Assembly: GCF_027579695.1 (NCBI RefSeq)
Contig: NC_083583.1
Location: 20,002,257 to 20,066,256, forward strand
Direction of reading: 5' to 3'
DNA length: 64,000 bases
Source: Neoarius graeffei
Taxonomy: Eukaryota; Chordata; Actinopteri; Siluriformes; Ariidae
Below the pieces are notes generated by a model. The model made no database searches, was not told where the DNA came from, and saw only the letters and a program-made list of their open reading frames with translations. The translations under genes were made by a program, and so were the position numbers. Positions 30,507 to 42,800 of the stretch are shown here, piece after piece (position 1 is the first letter of the stretch; each line of letters starts with the position of its first letter).

Positions 30507-31460
30507 CCGTGCGCAGCTTTCTTCCTAGCTGACTAGCCCCCTCAAGTTCAAGTTCAGTCACTCAAATAAACAAAATTTCTGGAACTAAGATAGCAAACTT
30601 GACAACACTATATTTACACTTTATTTACAATGAAAATATATACAAACTAAAAAAGCTGGTAGAAACCGTATGTAATGAATGAAATCGAAATGTAAGCTGA
30701 TCTCTTACACCACAGCACTTGCGAATCCGCATGGGACTGAACTGAAATTCACTGCTGCCTGTCTATATTTGAAACGAGCTGTCAATCAAAGAAAATATCC
30801 GGCCGCTTTCACCAATCACCAGTCTCCTCGCGGAAAGCTTTGCCATGTCCCTCCCACTGTGAGGCTGGGAGTCCGTGGGAGTCCGGTGGGCGGGCGTTTT
30901 CGCAGTATTTGTCCAATAATCATCTTGCATTTTGAGATTGAAAAGCGCAGAGCTCCCAAATGCCATTGAAGTGCACTGAGGCTGGGCTGCATCACGCTGT
31001 CACGAGGGGGAAAAACTCATGCGCACATTAGGCGAACTGGGGAAAGTTATAACGGAATGATTTCGCACTGTAGTTGGGTTGAGCACATATATTTCTATGA
31101 TTCTGGATCTGAAATAGCAATGTTATAAGGTCGGCTATAACATAAGCCTAGCACAATTCATCCTACACGATGTTCGTCATTTTTAGAGGAGGCTGAGCCT
31201 CCCTCGTCGTCTTAGAGCAATCGCCCGTGATGGGTGTCCACACTCGACTAGTGGAGTGTGTGAATGCTGGGGGCAAACAGTTTGAACATTTGAGGGATTA
31301 ATATGTTTATTACTGATATGTTTGTATAATCAATAAAATAATTTGTACAAACATTTTGTTTTTCATTACTGTATACCTACTTTTGCAGCCCCCTGTATTT
31401 GCATGCACAGTACCAGTACTCGTTCATGAGATCCTTTTTTTTTAACCATTTTCTACATTG

Positions 31461-31837
31461 GGCGGCACGGTGGTGTAGTGGTTAGCGCTGTCGCCTCACA
31501 GCAAGAAGGTCCTGGGTTCGAGCCCTGTGGCCGGCAAGGGCCTTTCTGTGTGGAGTTTGCATGTTCTCCCCGTGTCCGCGTGGGTTTCCTCCGGGTGCTC
31601 CGGTTTCCCCCACAGTCCAAAGACATGCAGGTTAGGTTAACTGGTGACTCTAAATTGACCGTAGGTGTGAATGTGAGTGTGAATGGTTGTCTGTGTCTAT
31701 GTGTCAGCCCTGTGATGACCTGGCGACTTGTCCAGGGTGTACCCCGCCTTTCGCCCGTAGTCAGCTGGGATAGGCTCCAGCTTGCCTGCGACCCTGTAGA
31801 AGGATAAAGCAGCTAGAGATAATGAGATGAGATGAGA
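31461..31837 (+). mobile_element. tRNA-type SINE, full length
   Basis: Starts GGCGGCACGGTGGTGTAGTG and ends in GAGATGAGATGAG. Exact 12-bp duplication TTTTCTACATTG at 31449-31460 and 31838-31849. Box B here is GGTTCGAGCCC. Confidence 0.95.
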
Positions 31838-32637
31838 TTTTCTACATTGTAGAACCATACTGGAGACATCAAAACTATGAAATAACATATGGAATTATGT
31901 GGTAAACAAAAAAAAGGTTAAAAGTTTCATATTTTAGCTTCTTCAAAGTAGCCACTGTTTACCTTGATGGTGCTTTGCACACTATTGCCGTTATCTTAAC
32001 CAGCTTCATGAGGTAGTCACCTGGAATGCTTTTCAATTAACAGGTGTGCCTCGTCAAAAGTTAATTAGTGCAATTTCTTGCCTTCTTAATGAGTTTGAAA
32101 TCAAACAGTAAATAGCTCTATTCCACAACTGTAGTAATCCATGTTGTCGGCGGTGGTGGCAGCTGTCCATTGCTAGCGATGATGATTGCTTCATTAGGAT
32201 GCGCAGAAACCTCCTTTCCGAATGAAGTGCCTTGCACAGTAAGGTAAGACAAATGATGTCGTGCCCCCATCGTGTCATCTCTCTGGACCTCCAGATCTGA
32301 TGCCAAGTGTTGCACAGAAGTGCCACAGACCTGACGGGTATGGACGTTGCCCCGCAGTGACAACTGACTTGCCGAGTGATGCCATCCATTGGCCATTTGA
32401 GTGGCTCTTCCACATGCCATCAGGTGTTGGGTTCATCTGCCACATTGCACAAAAAGCGCCCTGCTGTGAGCACCTTATTGGTGATGTACTATTTAACCCA
32501 TAGCTGGAACCCAGGCAAGTGCTACCACTCCGGGTCAGAGTGGACCTGGGAGCAATGGTGATTAAGGGGTAACGCTATTTTCGCCCAATACTCAAGTCCT
32601 CCTGGACCTGAGACTCACCACTGGTTGCAGTTTAAAG

Positions 32638-33216
32638 TTAGTCTGGCTAACGCGATTTCAAAGCTCTGCGAGCATTTGGTCTGGCAAAGATATTAAGCCC
32701 AACCGTTTCCCAAAGGCGTGGTTGACCCGCCTCCCTGAAATGCCTCAGTTTGCTACTGGTCGAAGCCAGAAAAGGCTGTGACGAAGCTTAAACCAATCAC
32801 ATCACTCTTTCCTCTGACGTATGTGACGCGATGGAAACTGCTTGAGTAACAGGAAGAAGATAAATACCTCCAGGGCTGCTCTTTGCTCCGTTTTCAATGA
32901 GAACTTCCCGTTGAATGCTTTCAATACAGCATCTACCGCTGTGTCAAAGGCTTGCCGCTGCTCCATGTTCGTAACGTTTCTAGTGAATGAAGCGCTTCCG
33001 GCATAGATTCTGTAAACAATCTATGGCTTCCGGTCGCAGTTCTACTACGTCACTGCCTTGAACACGCCTCTACCCAGGGCCGTTGGAGATGCTCAAAGTT
33101 GATTGGCTCCCGATTTTTCGGGAGCTTGGAAGAGCTGGAGATAGCTTGCCTTGCCAGACTAAGCTCGCAACAGGCCCTCGTGTTGCGTCACACTTAGGAT
33201 GGGCGGGCCCAGGCTA
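32638..33216. mobile_element. hAT-like MITE
   Basis: Exact 8-bp duplication GTTTAAAG at 32630-32637 and 33217-33224. Ends TTAGTCTGGC and GCCCAGGCTA are imperfectly inverted. 579 bp, non-coding. Confidence 0.75.
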
Positions 33217-33438
33217 GTTTAAAGTCATACCCAGGACTATAACCCATATTAATCCATAGTAATCCATATTATGCCAAGAACCACTCAACTAAATAAAGAG
33301 AAACGACATCCATCATTACTTTTAAGTCATGACGTATCTTTTAATTAATAAAAATAAAGAAAAACCATTGCATTAGAAGGTGTTTCCAAACTTTTGACTG
33401 GTACTGTATGTACATACAATTTTGTGAAAAACATCATA

Positions 33439-34396
33439 CACTTACTGGACATTTTAATAGGAACACCTGTACTTGTGCTTATTCATGCAAATTATCCAAT
33501 TTAGCAAACATGCAGCAGCAGAGAACAGGAATGTGCAGCGACAGCGGGCACGGGCTCACTGAAACTGGACAGAAAAATTAGACATGATGTTTTTTCATTT
33601 ATTATGCCTCAGATTCCGGGGCGGCACGGTGGTGTAGTGGTTAGCGCTGTCGCCTCACAGCAAGAAGGTTCTGGGTTCGAGCCCCGTGGCCGGCGAGGGC
33701 CTTTCTGTGTGGAGTTTGCATGTTCTCCCCGTGTCCGCGTGGGTTTCCTCCGGGTGCTCCGGTTTCCCCCACAGTCCAAAGACATGCAGGTTAGGTTAAC
33801 TGGTGACTCTAAATTGAGCGTAGGTGTGAATGTGAGTGTGAATGGTTGTCTGTGTCTATGTGTCAGCCCTGTGATGACCTGGTGACTTGTCCAGGGTGTA
33901 CCCCGCCTTTCGCCCGTAGTCAGCTGGGATAGGCTCCAGCTTGCCTGCGACCCTGTCGAACAGGATAAAGCGGCTAGAGATAATGAGATGAGATAAGATG
34001 CCTCAGATTCCTGGTCTTGGCTGACTTGCATCAAGATTCGTATGTTCAGAGATGCTTTTCTGCTTACCATGGTTGCAAAGAGTGGTCACTTCTGTTACCA
34101 TAGCCTTCCTGACAACTTGAACCAATCTGATCATTCTCCTCTGACCTCAATCATCAACAATGTGTTTCCATGCACATAACTGTCACTCATGACACTCGTT
34201 TTTTTTTTTTTTTTGCACCATTCTGTGAAAAGTCCATCTGGCACCGAGGATCAACGTCACTGTGATCACATTTTTGCCCAGTCTAACGTGACTGTGAACA
34301 TTAACTGACGCTTTGAGCTGCATCATTTTATGCATTGTGCTGCTGAAACATGATTAGCAGGTGTACAGGTGTTCCTATTAATGTGGTAGGCGAGTG
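33439..34396. mobile_element. Tc1-type MITE with internal SINE
   Basis: TA at 33437-33438 and 34397-34398. The inverted ends share AATAGGAACACCTGTAC (GTACAGGTGTTCCTATT at the right). It is a deleted member of the family at 44794-48235. A SINE lies at 33618-33997. Confidence 0.8.
33618..33997 (+). mobile_element. tRNA-type SINE, full length
   Basis: Exact 14-bp duplication ATGCCTCAGATTCC at 33604-33617 and 33998-34011. Full length with both Pol III boxes and a GAGAT tail. Confidence 0.95.
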
Positions 34397-34646
34397 TACA
34401 TTAAAGATTTCTGCATGTCAGTTTGACAAAAATACAACAAATGTTGTGCCTTGTACACAAAACTGGATGATTCCAGTGTTCCACTCTGTATACCGAGAAA
34501 ATTCCTGAAAGATGATTTGCGTTGCTGGGAAGTGTTTCTGGAACGTTTGTCAGAATAACAGATTATGATGGCACGCTATTAACACTTTCCTTACCATTAG
34601 TCTGTCAAGCGTTATGTTAAAACCTGGGCCTGATGATAGACACAGT

Positions 34647-35252
34647 CAGTGCGTTTACATGCACATAGAGAAAATCGAATTTCTGCCGTAGCGACTGAAA
34701 TCGAAGTTCTAAATGCCATGGAAACACCTTAGCTCGGCTGAAATCGAACCGAACTGGATTTCTCGTAATCGAGCTACGCGACCTAGATTATGCGATTGTA
34801 GCCGAGCTACTTAGTGCATGTAAACCCTATCGAGCTACGTAGTCGAGCTACTTACTTCAGCACTGCCCCTTCTGGAAGTGACGAGTGACGAGACCACAAG
34901 CGGGAAACACAACAGCCTCGGTCGGCATGACAACAGTAGTAGTAGCGAGCAGCAGAAGAGGTCAGGAGGAACAAGGAGAACGAACGAACGAAGAAGAGAA
35001 AATGGCGAGCAGAACACGGAACTGATAACTTTGTTTACACTCTTGAATAGCTCTTCTTCATGACGACAACCGGAAGTGTACCAACACGATGGGGCGTGTA
35101 GCGCCACCTGTGGCTCGGGTGCACAATGTACTTCACACAATAGCTCGATTTCCTTGTGTGCATGTAGGATTGGATTTCTCTGGCACCCCTGCTGGGACCC
35201 TTAGCTCGATTACCGACAGTAGCTCGATTTGGATGTGTATGTAAACGCACTG
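34647..35252. mobile_element. MITE in the presumed bmal1 3' UTR
   Basis: CAGTGCGTTTACATGCACA at the left is inverted at the right as TGTGTATGTAAACGCACTG (one mismatch). Subterminal AGCTCGATT and AATCGAGCTA words repeat many times near both ends. 606 bp, no transposase. It ends 69 bp downstream of the bmal1 stop codon, so unless the transcript is very short it is transcribed as UTR. Confidence 0.78.
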
Positions 35253-35320
35253 ACTGAAGAAGGAGAGCCGTGCTCCCTTGGTTGTGTCCCAATCCCTCAG
35301 CTGAGAGTGATACTCTCATC

Positions 35321-35481
35321 TCACAGAGGCCATGGGAGATCACTGAAGTCCACGGGCCCTCCAAGTCCAGCATCAGCCTCCAAAAGACTCATGATGACAG
35401 CCATGGCTGCCTCGTCGTTACTGGGGCTGCTGGAACCGGGCTCGTCCATGATGTCCCCGATGCTGATGTGAGAATTCTCAC
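35321..35481 (-). CDS. bmal1: bmal1 terminal exon (transactivation domain)
   Basis: Acceptor CTCCTGCAG. Reads [20 protein letters not shown], then [20 protein letters not shown] and [12 protein letters not shown] before TGA (35323-35321). This is the C-terminal activation segment that in mammals binds CBP/p300 and CRY1; its residues are unchanged in the core helix. Confidence 0.97.
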
Positions 35482-36766
35482 CTGCAGGAGACGAGCAAAG
35501 CGGCGTGACTACGCTGCTGATTTTAAAAGTTGGATAGAAACAGAAGCAATTCTGGAAATTCTAGATTTTTTTAGAATGGCAAGAGAAGCCTGCGCTCGTC
35601 ATTGGTAAAACACGAAAATGCAATCAGTCACTTTTAAACTTACTTAAAAGTGAGTTGTTAGAGTAAGGGTATCCTATGGAGTCCTGGCTTGACATCATCC
35701 CCACTGAAGGAATGTCCGGAGTTCCACCATTCTGAATCTGATTCGTTTAAAAATACAACCAGAAAAACTGATTCATATTTCCTGTAAAATATACGCATGT
35801 GTTTGTCATATTAATAATTGAGCCATGTGCTGACCTTATTGCTCCCTGGAGAAGACGTGTCTGGAGGGGGTGTGCTGTTGGTGATGTTCAGTGGGCTCGA
35901 GCCACAGCTAGAAGGCGACGAGCCTCTTATCCTGTTAATCAAGACTTACTGTCAGCAACGCTCACATGCACTTATTCACACTTAAATTCGATTATATTTG
36001 TTATACCACAGTGCTCATGAACTCTCAGATCAGATAAAAAGGTGTAGATTCATTTTCTATAAACGGCAGCTCGGACAGTAGTGCCAGTAATTTTATTAAA
36101 CACCTCAAAATTGAATTTTTACACCTCACAGTGGAAAGTGAGCAGCTCACCTCTGGATCTCCATCACCTCCTCTGCTATCATGCGGCCGATCTTGCCCGC
36201 TCCGGCTCTTGTGCCCCCCGGAATGCCAGGCACTGTTTGCAGAGCTCGTTTTCCAGAACCTGGAATTAATCACAACCATCATATATATATATATATATAA
36301 AAAACAGTTATTCCACGAAATCAAGTCGTACATGAGCTGATGGCCAATGAGGCACGTAGCGCCAAATCGGCAATAATCCATGTACGATGAGATTGAGTGG
36401 AATAACTGTTTTACTCTATCCACATTCACTGGATTTTGAGAAACAGAGCATTTTTATTTTTAGCAAATTCAATCAATAAACTTTATCCAAAACGTCAGAA
36501 AAAAATCATTTCCGCTTTGAATGTAAACAAACCGGCGAAACGACAGGAGCAATTTGTGAAAAATGCGATAATGATGATAATAATAATTTTTGAAAAATTA
36601 AAAAATAAGATACATTCTTACCATCAAATACTTTTATTCCATATTTTGTCGCTTTTTTTGGGGGGGGGGGTTTGTTTTCAAGTAGTTTTTATTTCATCCT
36701 CAGTTGGTTCAGCAACACGCTCCGCCATTTTGTTTTTCTCTACTCAAGGTATATGAGCTGATATGC

Positions 36767-36802
<36 letters not shown>

Positions 36803-39800
36803 TATTATTATTATTATTTTTAAAACATTTAAAAAGATACGTTCTTACCATCAAATACTTTTATTCCATATTTTGTTGCTTTTTTGTATTTTTTGTGATT
36901 TTGTTTTCAAGTAGAGTTTTTATTTCATCCTTGGTTGGTTCAGCAACACGCTCTGGCATTTTCTTTTTCTTTAGGGTTTTTTTGGTGGTTGGCAAACCGA
37001 CTTAAAAGGTGCATTACTGCCACCGACTGGGCTGGAGTGTGGAACAGGAGATATTGGGAGGGAAAACCAAAATAAAAAAACTATATTCTTTTAGCTATTT
37101 TGGTTTCTTTTAAATACTTGATAACAAAGCTGCCATTATGTTTTTCTCTACTCATGGTATATGAGCTGATATCCTAGTAGTAGAGTAGCCAATCAGAGCG
37201 TGCGATTGCTCATATCCAGTGAATGTGGATAGAATAATTAACAGCTATTCCACGAAACTGAGTCATATATGAGCTGACAGCCAATGAGACGTGTAGTGCC
37301 GAGTCAGCTATAAACCATATACGATGAGATTGGGTGGAATAACTGTTTTATTCTATCCACATTCACTGGATTTTGAGAAACAGCATTTTTATTTTTTGCA
37401 AATTCGATCAATAAAAACTTTATACAAAATCTCATTATCTCTAGCCGCTTATCCTGTTCTACAGGGTCGCAGGCAAGCTGGAGCCTATCCCAGCTGACTA
37501 CGGGCGAAAGGCGGGGTACACCCTGGACAAGTCGCCAGGTCATCACAGGACTGACACTTATGCCGCTTTTCCACTACCAACGCGGCTGAGTCGGGCTGAG
37601 CCATGCCGTGCAGAGTTGGGCTGAGTTGAGCTGAGCGGGGCTGTTGGAGTTGCATTTCGACTACAACCGCGCTGAACCGTGCTGGCTGGAAGTGGGTGGA
37701 CACATTGGGTGGAGTTAGCGAAAGTGGGTGGACGTCATGTGATGTCGTTAGGCGGCGCAAACAGTGTCATCAGTGACCTTTTAAGCGGTAGTCTCACGAC
37801 CCGGATAGTAAACAATAAACATGGAGGACATGGAGTCGTTAGTGTTGCTGGTCTTGGTGCTGTGGCTTGTTGACACCGACAACGCCAACAGATACTGGCA
37901 AGAGCGTATAGATGAGGCGAGGCGCATAAGGCTTCAGAAATTCTCGTAATTCGTAATTATTCTTCTTCCGGGTTTACGGTGTTTACAGATCCCAGCGTGC
38001 TCGCGGGGCGTGTGTGGGCATGTGAGGACACTCCTCCTCACCAATCAGTGCACAGGGGAGTGTCTCCTCACGCCCCTAGCCCCACTCCGCTCGGTTTGGC
38101 TCGCTTCAGCCCCACTCCAAAACCGTGCGAGTTTTGGGTGCTGAGTAAGGCTGAAGCGAGCTGAGTCGTGCTGCTCTGAGGTAGTCGAAACGCGAGCCGT
38201 GTCGGGCTGAAGTGAGCTGAAGTAGGGTAGTGGAAAAGGGCCAATAGACACAGACAACCATTCACACCTACGGTCAATTTAGAGTCACCAGTTAACCTAA
38301 CCTGCATGTCTTTGGACTGTGGGGGAAACCGGAGCACCCGGAGGAAACCCACGCGGACATGGGGAGAACATGCAAACTCCACACAGAAAGGCCCTCGCCG
38401 GCCACGGGGCTCGAACCCGGACCTTCTTGCTGTGAGGCAACAGCGCTAACCACTACACCACCGTGCCACCCTTTATACAAAATATCTGACAAAATCATTT
38501 CTGCATCAAATATAAACAAACCGGCAAAATGACAGTAGCAATTTGTGAAAAATGCGATAATAATAATTCTTGAAAAATAAAAAAAGATACGTTCTTACCA
38601 TCAAAGACTTTTATTCCATATTTTGTCGCTTTTTTGTGTATTTTTGTGGTTTTGTTTTCAAGTAGAGTTTTTAATTTCATCCTCAGTTGGTTCAGCAACA
38701 CGCTCCGCTATTTTGTTTTTCTCTACTCACGGTATATGAGCTGATATCCTAGTAGTAGAGCAGCCAATCAGAGTGCGCGATTGCTCATATCCAATGAATG
38801 TGAATAGAATAAAAATATTATATATTTATGATTATATATTGATTTATATATAATTTTATATTTTAAACACACAATCTTAAGTGCAGTGAACTCCAGAATT
38901 TTTGGCACCCTTGATCAAAAGCAATAACATGCACCGAGTGAGATATTGTGCTAATCTATGTGTACAGTTGTAATTTAACACAAAATGTTTTCAAGCAACA
39001 AAAAAAATTCTCTTTTTAAAAAGTCTATTTCTTTACACTGGTTTAACAATTACCTCCAACTGTACAATTATTCTTTAGTAAAGCCTGCCCTGGAGATAAT
39101 AAGTCTCTTCTGTAACTTATAACAAAAGTTTAAAATGCTTTTTAAAACAGATTTTCGTATAACGAGGATATTTTTTTATTAAATAAAATGTAAATAATTT
39201 CCCTGATTGCTCAACTGAAAAACTGCAACCATTTTTTGTCATTTATTTTCTGAAATCAGTTTTGCTCCTGGGCAGCACGGTGGTGTAGTGGTTAGCGCTG
39301 TCGCCTCACAGCAAGAAGGTCTGGGTTCGAGCCCCGTGGCCGGCGAGGGCCTTTCTGTGTGGAGTTTGCATGTTCTCCCCGTGTCCGCGTGGGTTTCCTC
39401 CTGGTGCTCCGGTTTCCCCCACAGTCCAAAGACATGCAGGTTAGGTTAACTGGTGACTCTAAATTGACCGTAGGTGTGAATGTGAGTGTGAATGGTTGTC
39501 TGTGTCTATGTGTCAGCCCTGTGATGACCTGGCGACTTGTCCAGGGTGTACCCCGCCTTTTGCCCGTAGTCAGCTGGGATAGGCTCCAGCTTGCCTGCGA
39601 CCCTGTAGAACAGGATAAAGCGGCTACAGATAATGAGATGAGATGAGATCATTCTCTACGAAGGCAGAAATGACAGTTTGTGCAGCAGCGTGTGTGTTAT
39701 ATTATATTATCTCACCATCAGCTGTGAGGACACTGTCCATGCTCTGGGGGGAGGCAGTGAGCTGGAGATAGCTGGGATCAGCTCCATCACGTGTACCAGC

Positions 39801-42800
39801 CCTGAAAACCATAAAACCGAGCTTCAGTGATACTGCAAGCTCGACTCTTCCCCTCCTCTCCGATTCGGTTTCTAACATGCCTCAAGAACCTTTTCTTCAT
39901 AACCTACAAATGTGGTTTAGCTACGGTACATGACTGGTGGCAAAAAGGGAGGAGTATGGCAGCAGATAGATCTTAAATTTCCTTCACACAACAGCACTAC
40001 TGAAGAGAGCAAGCCACTTTGTGTCGAGCTGCATTACATCACCGTCATTTATTATTTTGCTATAAGAGCATATTCACGATTTCTTCAATCTGTGTTCAGA
40101 GAACTTGAAGTTAAGAATACAAAAAATGAAAAAGCAGCTCATCATGTCAGCTTTATCTAACTCAAACAATTTATTTCGGAAAGATATACAGTGCCCTCCA
40201 CAATTATTGGCACCCCTTATAAAGATCAGTTAAAAGGGTAGAAAAATCCACCTTTTGGTGAAGTCGCTTCATCTCACACTGAAAACATGAGAAAAATCCA
40301 ACCTTTAATTGAAATAAATGTATTCACAGAAAAACAAATCCCTCACCAAGAAATAATTATTATATTCAACAAAAACACAATGTGCCACAATTATTGGCAC
40401 CCTTGCATTTCTTTGAAGAAGAAGAGCAACAACAACTTTATTCATCACACACTTGTGAAATTCCTCTCTGCATTTAACCCATCTGAAGCACTGAACACAC
40501 ACACACACGAGCAATGAGCACACACACATACCCAGAGCAGTGGGCAGCCATGCTAACGGCGCCCGGGGAGCAGCCCTCGCTCAAGGGCACCTCAGCCCAA
40601 GGCCGTCCCATATTAACCTAACCGCATGCCTTTGAACTGTGGGGGAAACCAGAGGAAACCCACACAGAAAGGCCCACACCGGCCACTGGGCTTGAACCCA
40701 GAACATTCTTGGTGTGAGGCGACCGTGGTAACCACTTACACCACCGTGCCGCCACAATTGCTAGTAAAAAAGCACCGAGTCTCTCCTATAACAAAGGTTG
40801 GAGATACAGGGCATCTGAGACCATTCCTCTTGACACAATCTCTCCAGATCATCCAGGGTCCTTGGCCCGCTCTTGTACACTCTCTTCTTCAGCTCACCCC
40901 ACAGCAAGGGGTGCCAATCATTGTGGAAGGCACTTTATGCAATTTTATGTAAACTTATTTATATTATATGAATTTAAAAATATATTCCGAGATCCTCCAT
41001 TATTTGTTGGACAAATATTGTAAAACTGAATTGAGCAAAATGTGAGTTATAGCTGATTCGATCAGGGCTGATCAGCATCTCTCCATTCTTGGGTTTCAGT
41101 CACGTGACTTTTCTTAGCAATTTCACTTCCGGTAAAACAGCTGATGGTCTAGCAAACCAAAACGGCTGCCGTAGTGCAAACAACTAGCGATAACTAATCA
41201 GAGTACGCTCGTAATCTAGAAGCCACTGCTCGCTTTAGATATATTCAGAAGATTGCTATGTGCAATGGAATCGACCCGTACAGTCTGGGAAAGAAGGATT
41301 CGTCATACGATCTCGAAAACTACCCTTCAATCGAGTTCCCCGACATCTCGAACTATCTGGTGTTGCAGACGTCCTTCTACACCGCAAAACAGATGAAAGC
41401 GTGGAAGAATATGGAGGCTTACAACGTTTTTGTATGTGGCTGGGTAAAGGACCTCGCTATCAAGTCGCTGCCGAATGAACCCTGGATTGTTTTTGCCCGT
41501 GTAAGGATGTTTTTTTTAAGCTTTTCGTTCGCGTCTTTACAACGAAGCGCTGCAAGTTGAAGTGTAAACAAACAGTTGGCTTGATTCTCACTTGTGTTGG
41601 CTCTTATCTCTCAGCTAAATCATTCACAAAGATCATCAGAAACCCCTTTAAAGACCTGGATCTTAGTTAAACAAGACGGAGAAGTGATCACGGAGTATTG
41701 TAACTGTATGGCTGGGTCAGAATTTTGTCGCGACCTTCATGCATATGGACTTTATTATTTGTGGTTGTTTTGATCGCATGCACTTGCTGAAAGACTGTTG
41801 AAAAGACTGCTGGGACACCCTGTTACAGAAAGCGAGACATGTGTTGTTTTCAATATGGTGGCTATCGAGTGAAGAGTAAACAAAGAAACAGCTGGGGACT
41901 TTAGCGCTTTGTGACTAAAAAAAAAAAAGTATCGTAAAATAATGACAAACAGCAAGAAAAGTACTTGGAAAACACTAATAACGTAGCTGAGAGGGAGATG
42001 CAAACCTTTCACCGAGTGATCACTGCAAACTCCAGCATGCTTCGACTCGGCTGCCTTCGATTTCAGTGAGAGGTTCAAAAGCCGCCTTTCTCGATGTCTT
42101 TTTTTTAAATCATGTGTTCGTTCACCCTTTTTTATTAGTTCACAGTGAACCCTGAAGAAACTTTTATCAGTTTCACGGTTTGATCGATTCAAACAACCTA
42201 AAACAACGCCAGCGTAAGGCATTTTTCATGCGAGCAATGCACCTTCTCCGTACAAACGCTTTGTCAACTGAGCTTTGGTAAACCATCAGCTAAAGTTCTG
42301 AATAACTAATGAGGCGGATATGACGTCACGTGAAACCCAAAAAGAGACTCGCATTGGCTTAAAAACAGTTCCTGTCGCTGCTAATGTAGCAGAGCTGTTG
42401 GTGTAGTTTGCAACAGTAGCTAATGTGGTATTTAGGTTTCCTAAATATCTTGATAAATATATACACTACCGTTCAAAAGTTTGGGGTCACTTTGAAATGT
42501 CCTTATTTTTGAAAGAAAAGCACTGTTCTTTTCAATGAAGATCACTTTAAACTAATCAGAAATCCACTCTATACATTGCTAATGTGGTAAATGACTATTC
42601 TAGCTGCAAATGTCTGGTTTTTGGTGCAATATCTCCATAGGTGTATAGAGGCCCATTTCCAGCAACTCTCACTCCAGTGTTCTAATGGTACAATGTGTTT
42701 GCTCATTGCCTCAGAAGGCTAATGGATGATTAGAAAACCCTTGTACAATCATGTTAGCACAGCTGAAAACAGTTGAGCTCTTTAGAGAAGCTATAAAACT

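Larger units (their letters stand above)
29495..31229 (-). mobile_element. hAT element (TTF/ZMYM1-like group)
   Basis: Exact 8-bp duplication ATGGGTGT at 29487-29494 and 31230-31237. Ends CAGTGGCAGCTGGTAGTC and GCAATCGCCCGTG are weakly inverted, with GGGGAGGCTGG and GCCTCCCTC inside. A minus-strand TTF-type transposase start remains, and a SINE has inserted (30035-30201). It interrupts the mariner transposase at a Met-Gly-Val codon run. Confidence 0.8.
27671..31395 (+). mobile_element. mariner-like element remnant hosting nested insertions
   Basis: The right end reads GCAGCCCCCTG followed by TA (31396-31397). Its about 30-bp inverted partner GGGGGCTGCAAAAGTAGGTA lies at the left (27687-27706), where the outer G-run has expanded to about 20 G. 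A transposase C-terminus remains on the plus strand in two pieces (29385-29494 and 31238-31301) that join in frame across the hAT, with FARKPRSADAMIQFIQEVCQ and ECVNAGGKQFEHLRD before a stop. The GG(K/R)xFEHL ending is typical of mariner/Tc1 transposases. A Tc1 lies in the left TIR and a hAT in the coding part. Confidence 0.6.
31408..33416. mobile_element. Tc1-like remnant with SINE and MITE insertions
   Basis: The right end CTTTTGACTGGTACTG is followed by TA (33417-33418). The left end begins CAGTACCAGTA at 31408, degenerate. Characteristic Tc1 words CAACCAGCTTCATGAGGTAG (32000) and GTCACCTGGAATGCTTTTCA mark the TIR-proximal part. No usable transposase frame remains. A SINE (31461-31837) and a hAT-like MITE (32638-33216) lie inside. 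Sequence at 32100-32630 is unassigned. Confidence 0.65.

Noticed and set aside
31478..31807. Recurring ORFs reading [20 protein letters not shown] or, reversed, [17 protein letters not shown]
   Set aside because: They appear at every SINE copy in the window and are translations of the SINE body, not genes.
34835..35140. 101-codon minus-strand ORF near the bmal1 3' end
   Set aside because: Falls wholly inside the MITE and has no family features; the bmal1 frame already stops at 35321.
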